In this document: piece after piece, positions 62,107 to 64,000 of the stretch
Numbering within the stretch: the first letter of the stretch is position 1
Layout: every line of letters starts with the position of its first letter
Source: Sedimentisphaerales bacterium
GTDB lineage: Bacteria; Planctomycetota; Phycisphaerae; Sedimentisphaerales; SG8-4
Length of the DNA: 64,000 bases
NCBI GenBank assembly: GCA_016928975.1
Contig: JAFGJR010000066.1
Span: 1 to 64,000, forward strand
Direction of reading: 5' to 3'
Made by a program: the position numbers and the translations under genes
The notes under the pieces: model-generated
Database searches by the model: none
What the model was told of the DNA's origin: nothing
The model's input: the letters and a program-made list of their open reading frames with translations, nothing else

Positions 62107-62769
62107 TCATAAATCCTCTCCGTATCCCAATTCTCGTAATCGATCCGCTGTCAGCCCCTGCTGTCGCCCAGGCATCATCGCCTCAAGTTGCCGGCGGACG
62201 ATCTTGACGAGAATATCTATCTCTATGTTGACGCGTTGCCCGGCACGAGCATTGCCGAGCGTCGTTCTGGACAGTGTCTCCGGGATCGCCGCCACGCGGA
62301 AGCTCTGTGGACCGACCGCCGCGACCGTCAGACTCACCCCATCCACCGCCACCGAGCCTTTGGGCACCATCTGCTCCAGCAGCTCGCGCCCGGCGGCAAA
62401 CTCTATGTCGGCAAACTCCCCGGCTCTTCTCACCGCCTGGACCGCGCCGATTCCATCGACGTGCCCCTGCACGATATGGCCTCCGAACCGGTCGGTGGCC
62501 TTCATCGCCCGCTCGACGTTCACCTTCGCTCGCGGCCCCAGCGCAGCCAGCGTCGATCGCTCCATCGTCTCGACGCTCATGGCGAACGTGGCGACCGTGC
62601 CGTCCAACCGGGTCACCGTCAGACAGGCTCCGCTGATCGCAATGCTGTCGCCCAGCCGGCAACCCTCAGCCAGAGAGCCTACGTCCACCACCAGCGAGCC
62701 ACCGCCCGACGCGCCGGCGGCGGAAACACTCCTGACCTCACAAACGCCTTCTATAAGTCCTGTAAACAT
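62107..62769 (-). CDS. ribE: Riboflavin synthase alpha subunit
   Basis: Converts two 6,7-dimethyl-8-ribityllumazine molecules into riboflavin. 220 aa, two tandem lumazine-binding beta-barrel domains: MFTGLIEG at the start, ISGACLTV in the first, GGHIVQGHVDG bridging, and VDGVSLTVAAVGPQSF in the second. The paired GACLTV / GVSLTV motifs are the ligand sites. Upstream of pdxA on the same strand with a palindromic repeat between. No FMN riboswitch is seen upstream within 62770-63045. Confidence 0.93.
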   Translation of the reverse strand: MFTGLIEGVCEVRSVSAAGASGGGSLVVDVGSLAEGCRLGDSIAISGACLTVTRLDGTVATFAMSVETMERSTLAALGPRAKVNVERAMKATDRFGGHIVQGHVDGIGAVQAVRRAGEFADIEFAAGRELLEQMVPKGSVAVDGVSLTVAAVGPQSFRVAAIPETLSRTTLGNARAGQRVNIEIDILVKIVRRQLEAMMPGRQQGLTADRLRELGYGEDL

Positions 62770-63045
62770 ATTCGCTTATCTCAAGCAACGGTCTGCCGCT
62801 CCTCCGTGAGTTGCTAAACCCCATGCTACGCCCGACGAGCGGTCGTGTCAAGGAATTGTCCAGTCGCTGGCGTGGATCATGTGGACCTGTCACCCACCCG
62901 ACCGCGTCCACTATGCCCGCGAGGCCGGTCAGGCGCGGTGCTTACCCCTTGCGCAGATTCTCTTTCGCGATGAGAGCGAAGCTGCTAAGATGGGGCGCGG
63001 CAGAAGCGTTTGCCGGTGTTGTTGTGAGGATAAGGAGCAGATGCC

Positions 63046-63702
63046 ATGAATACGATCTGGTTGAAACTGGCCGCCGTGGCGGTCGCTATCGTGATCGTTC
63101 TCGTGGTGGTCGGCAGGTTCCGGTCTGGCAAGCCTGCACCCGAGCCTGCGCCACAGGCAAAAACGAAGACCTTCGAGCAGATGGCCGAGCGGGACAAGCA
63201 GTTCAATGAGCCGCCCAAGCCGGTCGAGCCGGCGACCCAGCCGGCACAGGAGCCCGCGCCGCAGCCTGAGCCACAAACGACGCAACCGCCGGAGCAGCAA
63301 CCGCCCTCGCTGACTCCGGCTCAACAACTGGCCAGCCGGCCCGCCGGAGTCGTGTATCCGAGCGATATCAAGACTCCGACGACGCTGTACTTCAAGCCCA
63401 TGAGCGAAGAGGACGACATCCAGGCACAGCAGATCCTGCCTTATGCGACCGCCGGGCGAAGCATCGGCCGGCTGCCGGTCATGCAGTACGGCCTGATGAA
63501 TAAGGCTTGTCTCCAGATCGAGGAGCGCTGGCCCGACAGTTGGTATTGCTTCCGGGCCAAGCAGATGCTGGAGGAGATCACGCAATACCAGGACCGCTAC
63601 GCGCAGATGTACAAGATCACGCCGCAACGACTCGATATCAGCCGATTCATGAAACCGAGGCGGGGCATGGAGCCCCGAACTGTGGAGCCGGTCCAAAGAT
63701 GA
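63046..63702 (+). CDS. Single-helix membrane protein with Pro/Glu-rich linker
   Basis: 218 aa. One N-terminal membrane helix (about 5-23, WLKLAAVAVAIVIVLVVVG), a Pro/Glu/Gln-rich linker (about 28-100, PAQEPAPQPEPQ-type), then a compact C-terminal domain (about 105-205) with YFKPMSEEDDIQAQQILPY and IEERWPDSWYCFRAKQML. AAGGAG precedes the ATG. Its stop overlaps the start of the next gene (ATGA). No family recognised; the layout suggests a periplasmic or cell-envelope adaptor. Confidence 0.6.
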   Translation: MNTIWLKLAAVAVAIVIVLVVVGRFRSGKPAPEPAPQAKTKTFEQMAERDKQFNEPPKPVEPATQPAQEPAPQPEPQTTQPPEQQPPSLTPAQQLASRPAGVVYPSDIKTPTTLYFKPMSEEDDIQAQQILPYATAGRSIGRLPVMQYGLMNKACLQIEERWPDSWYCFRAKQMLEEITQYQDRYAQMYKITPQRLDISRFMKPRRGMEPRTVEPVQR

Positions 63703-64000
63703 CAGCAGCCGATGGAAGGATCCCCGCGATCTCGATCAGCGCCGATTGCCTGCCCGAGGCGTGGGAGAAGGCGGTCCTGGCCGTATGGGACCAGGGCCTG
63801 GAAGTCAAGACCCAGTACGACAAGCCCGACGATCCGCCGAGCCGGGACGCAACGGTGATGATCGCCGTGAGCAATCCGTTCAACGAGCCGCGGATTCATA
63901 AGAATTTCCCCGGCGGACCCGAGGAGCTGGAGGCCTACCGCCAGGAGGTCGTTCACGGCATCCACGACCACTGGATCGACCCGGCCGCCGGCAAGTGGAC
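63699..64000 (+). CDS. Thymidylate-synthase-family protein, cut by window end
   Basis: First 100 codons only. MTAADGRIPAISISADCLPE, then AWEKAVLAVWDQGLEVKTQY, SRDATVMIAVSNPFNEPRIH, KNFPGGPEELEAYRQEVVHG and HDHWIDPAAGKW. I recognise this start from planctomycete and archaeal-type proteins annotated as thymidylate synthase; catalytic residues lie beyond the window, so the call is tentative. ATG 63699 overlaps the stop of the upstream gene, so translation is coupled. Confidence 0.5.
   Translation, partial: MTAADGRIPAISISADCLPEAWEKAVLAVWDQGLEVKTQYDKPDDPPSRDATVMIAVSNPFNEPRIHKNFPGGPEELEAYRQEVVHGIHDHWIDPAAGKW

Noticed and set aside
62770..63045. FMN riboswitch upstream of ribE
   Set aside because: The conserved AGGGCGGGG/GATTCAG-like elements are not seen in the leader on the minus strand.

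Overview
The window looks like a chromosomal segment of a planctomycete, most likely a Phycisphaerae/Sedimentisphaerales-type heterotroph. The reasons are high GC content, many secreted glycan-degrading enzymes, a sigma/FecR pair, a tandem array of prepilin-like proteins, and secreted S55-peptidase, beta-propeller and PA14 proteins of kinds often annotated in that phylum. This is inference from protein families; there is no rRNA or marker phylogeny here. I saw no CRISPR array, rRNA or tRNA.

Layout. 0.3-2.6 kb: a lone RelA/SpoT-type alarmone synthetase, a HEPN/MNT toxin-antitoxin-like pair and a small membrane protein. 2.7-10.7 kb (minus): a starch/maltodextrin operon in the order secreted GH13 amylase, GH77 4-alpha-glucanotransferase with starch-binding N-terminus, MFS sugar transporter, second secreted GH13. 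11-14 kb: an oligogalacturonate-lyase-like protein and a CE1-type esterase with a malectin domain. 14.3-18.7 kb: ECF-like sigma factor, FecR-type anti-sigma, and GH95 fucosidase. 19.1-20.8 kb: an ABC-2 transporter pair. 21-30.5 kb: a hemicellulose/pectin side-chain cluster (GH43, DUF1593 protein, GH62, GH106, CE15). 30.7-34.9 kb: a 1412-aa modular secreted protein. 35.9-38.1 kb: a prepilin relic, a second nucleotidyltransferase pair, a small membrane protein and an AAA ATPase. 38.3-42.6 kb: a GH141-like beta-helix protein and an SGNH-GH29 fusion. 42.9-48.7 kb: FAD oxidoreductase, a PD40/TPR protein with a heme-c motif, an RluA pseudouridine synthase and a TPR membrane protein. 49-53.4 kb: a motif-permuted S55 peptidase-domain protein and a beta-propeller protein. 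53.5-55 kb: a class I fumarase alpha subunit and a RAYT transposase element. 55.1-59.7 kb: five tandem prepilin-like genes. 59.9-64 kb: housekeeping genes rsmA, pdxA, ribE, then a membrane protein and a probable thymidylate-synthase-family gene cut by the window end.

The secreted enzymes fit a particle-degrading lifestyle: starch is handled by one operon, while fucose-, arabinose-, rhamnose- and glucuronoyl-decorated plant or algal glycans are handled by the others (GH95, GH141-like, GH29, GH62, GH43, GH106, CE15, CE1). No sulfatases or SusC/D pairs are present.

The most unusual material is between genes. It includes a 688-bp RAYT element bounded by 36-bp inverted hairpin repeats differing at one base, a second RAYT relic beside a related REP, a 177-bp MITE-like inverted repeat, a palindrome whose two hairpins differ by base-pair-preserving changes, and a perfect hairpin repeat against a Shine-Dalgarno sequence. 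Broken genes (a prepilin C-terminus, a protein tail, a GH62 lacking its start) show recent rearrangement.
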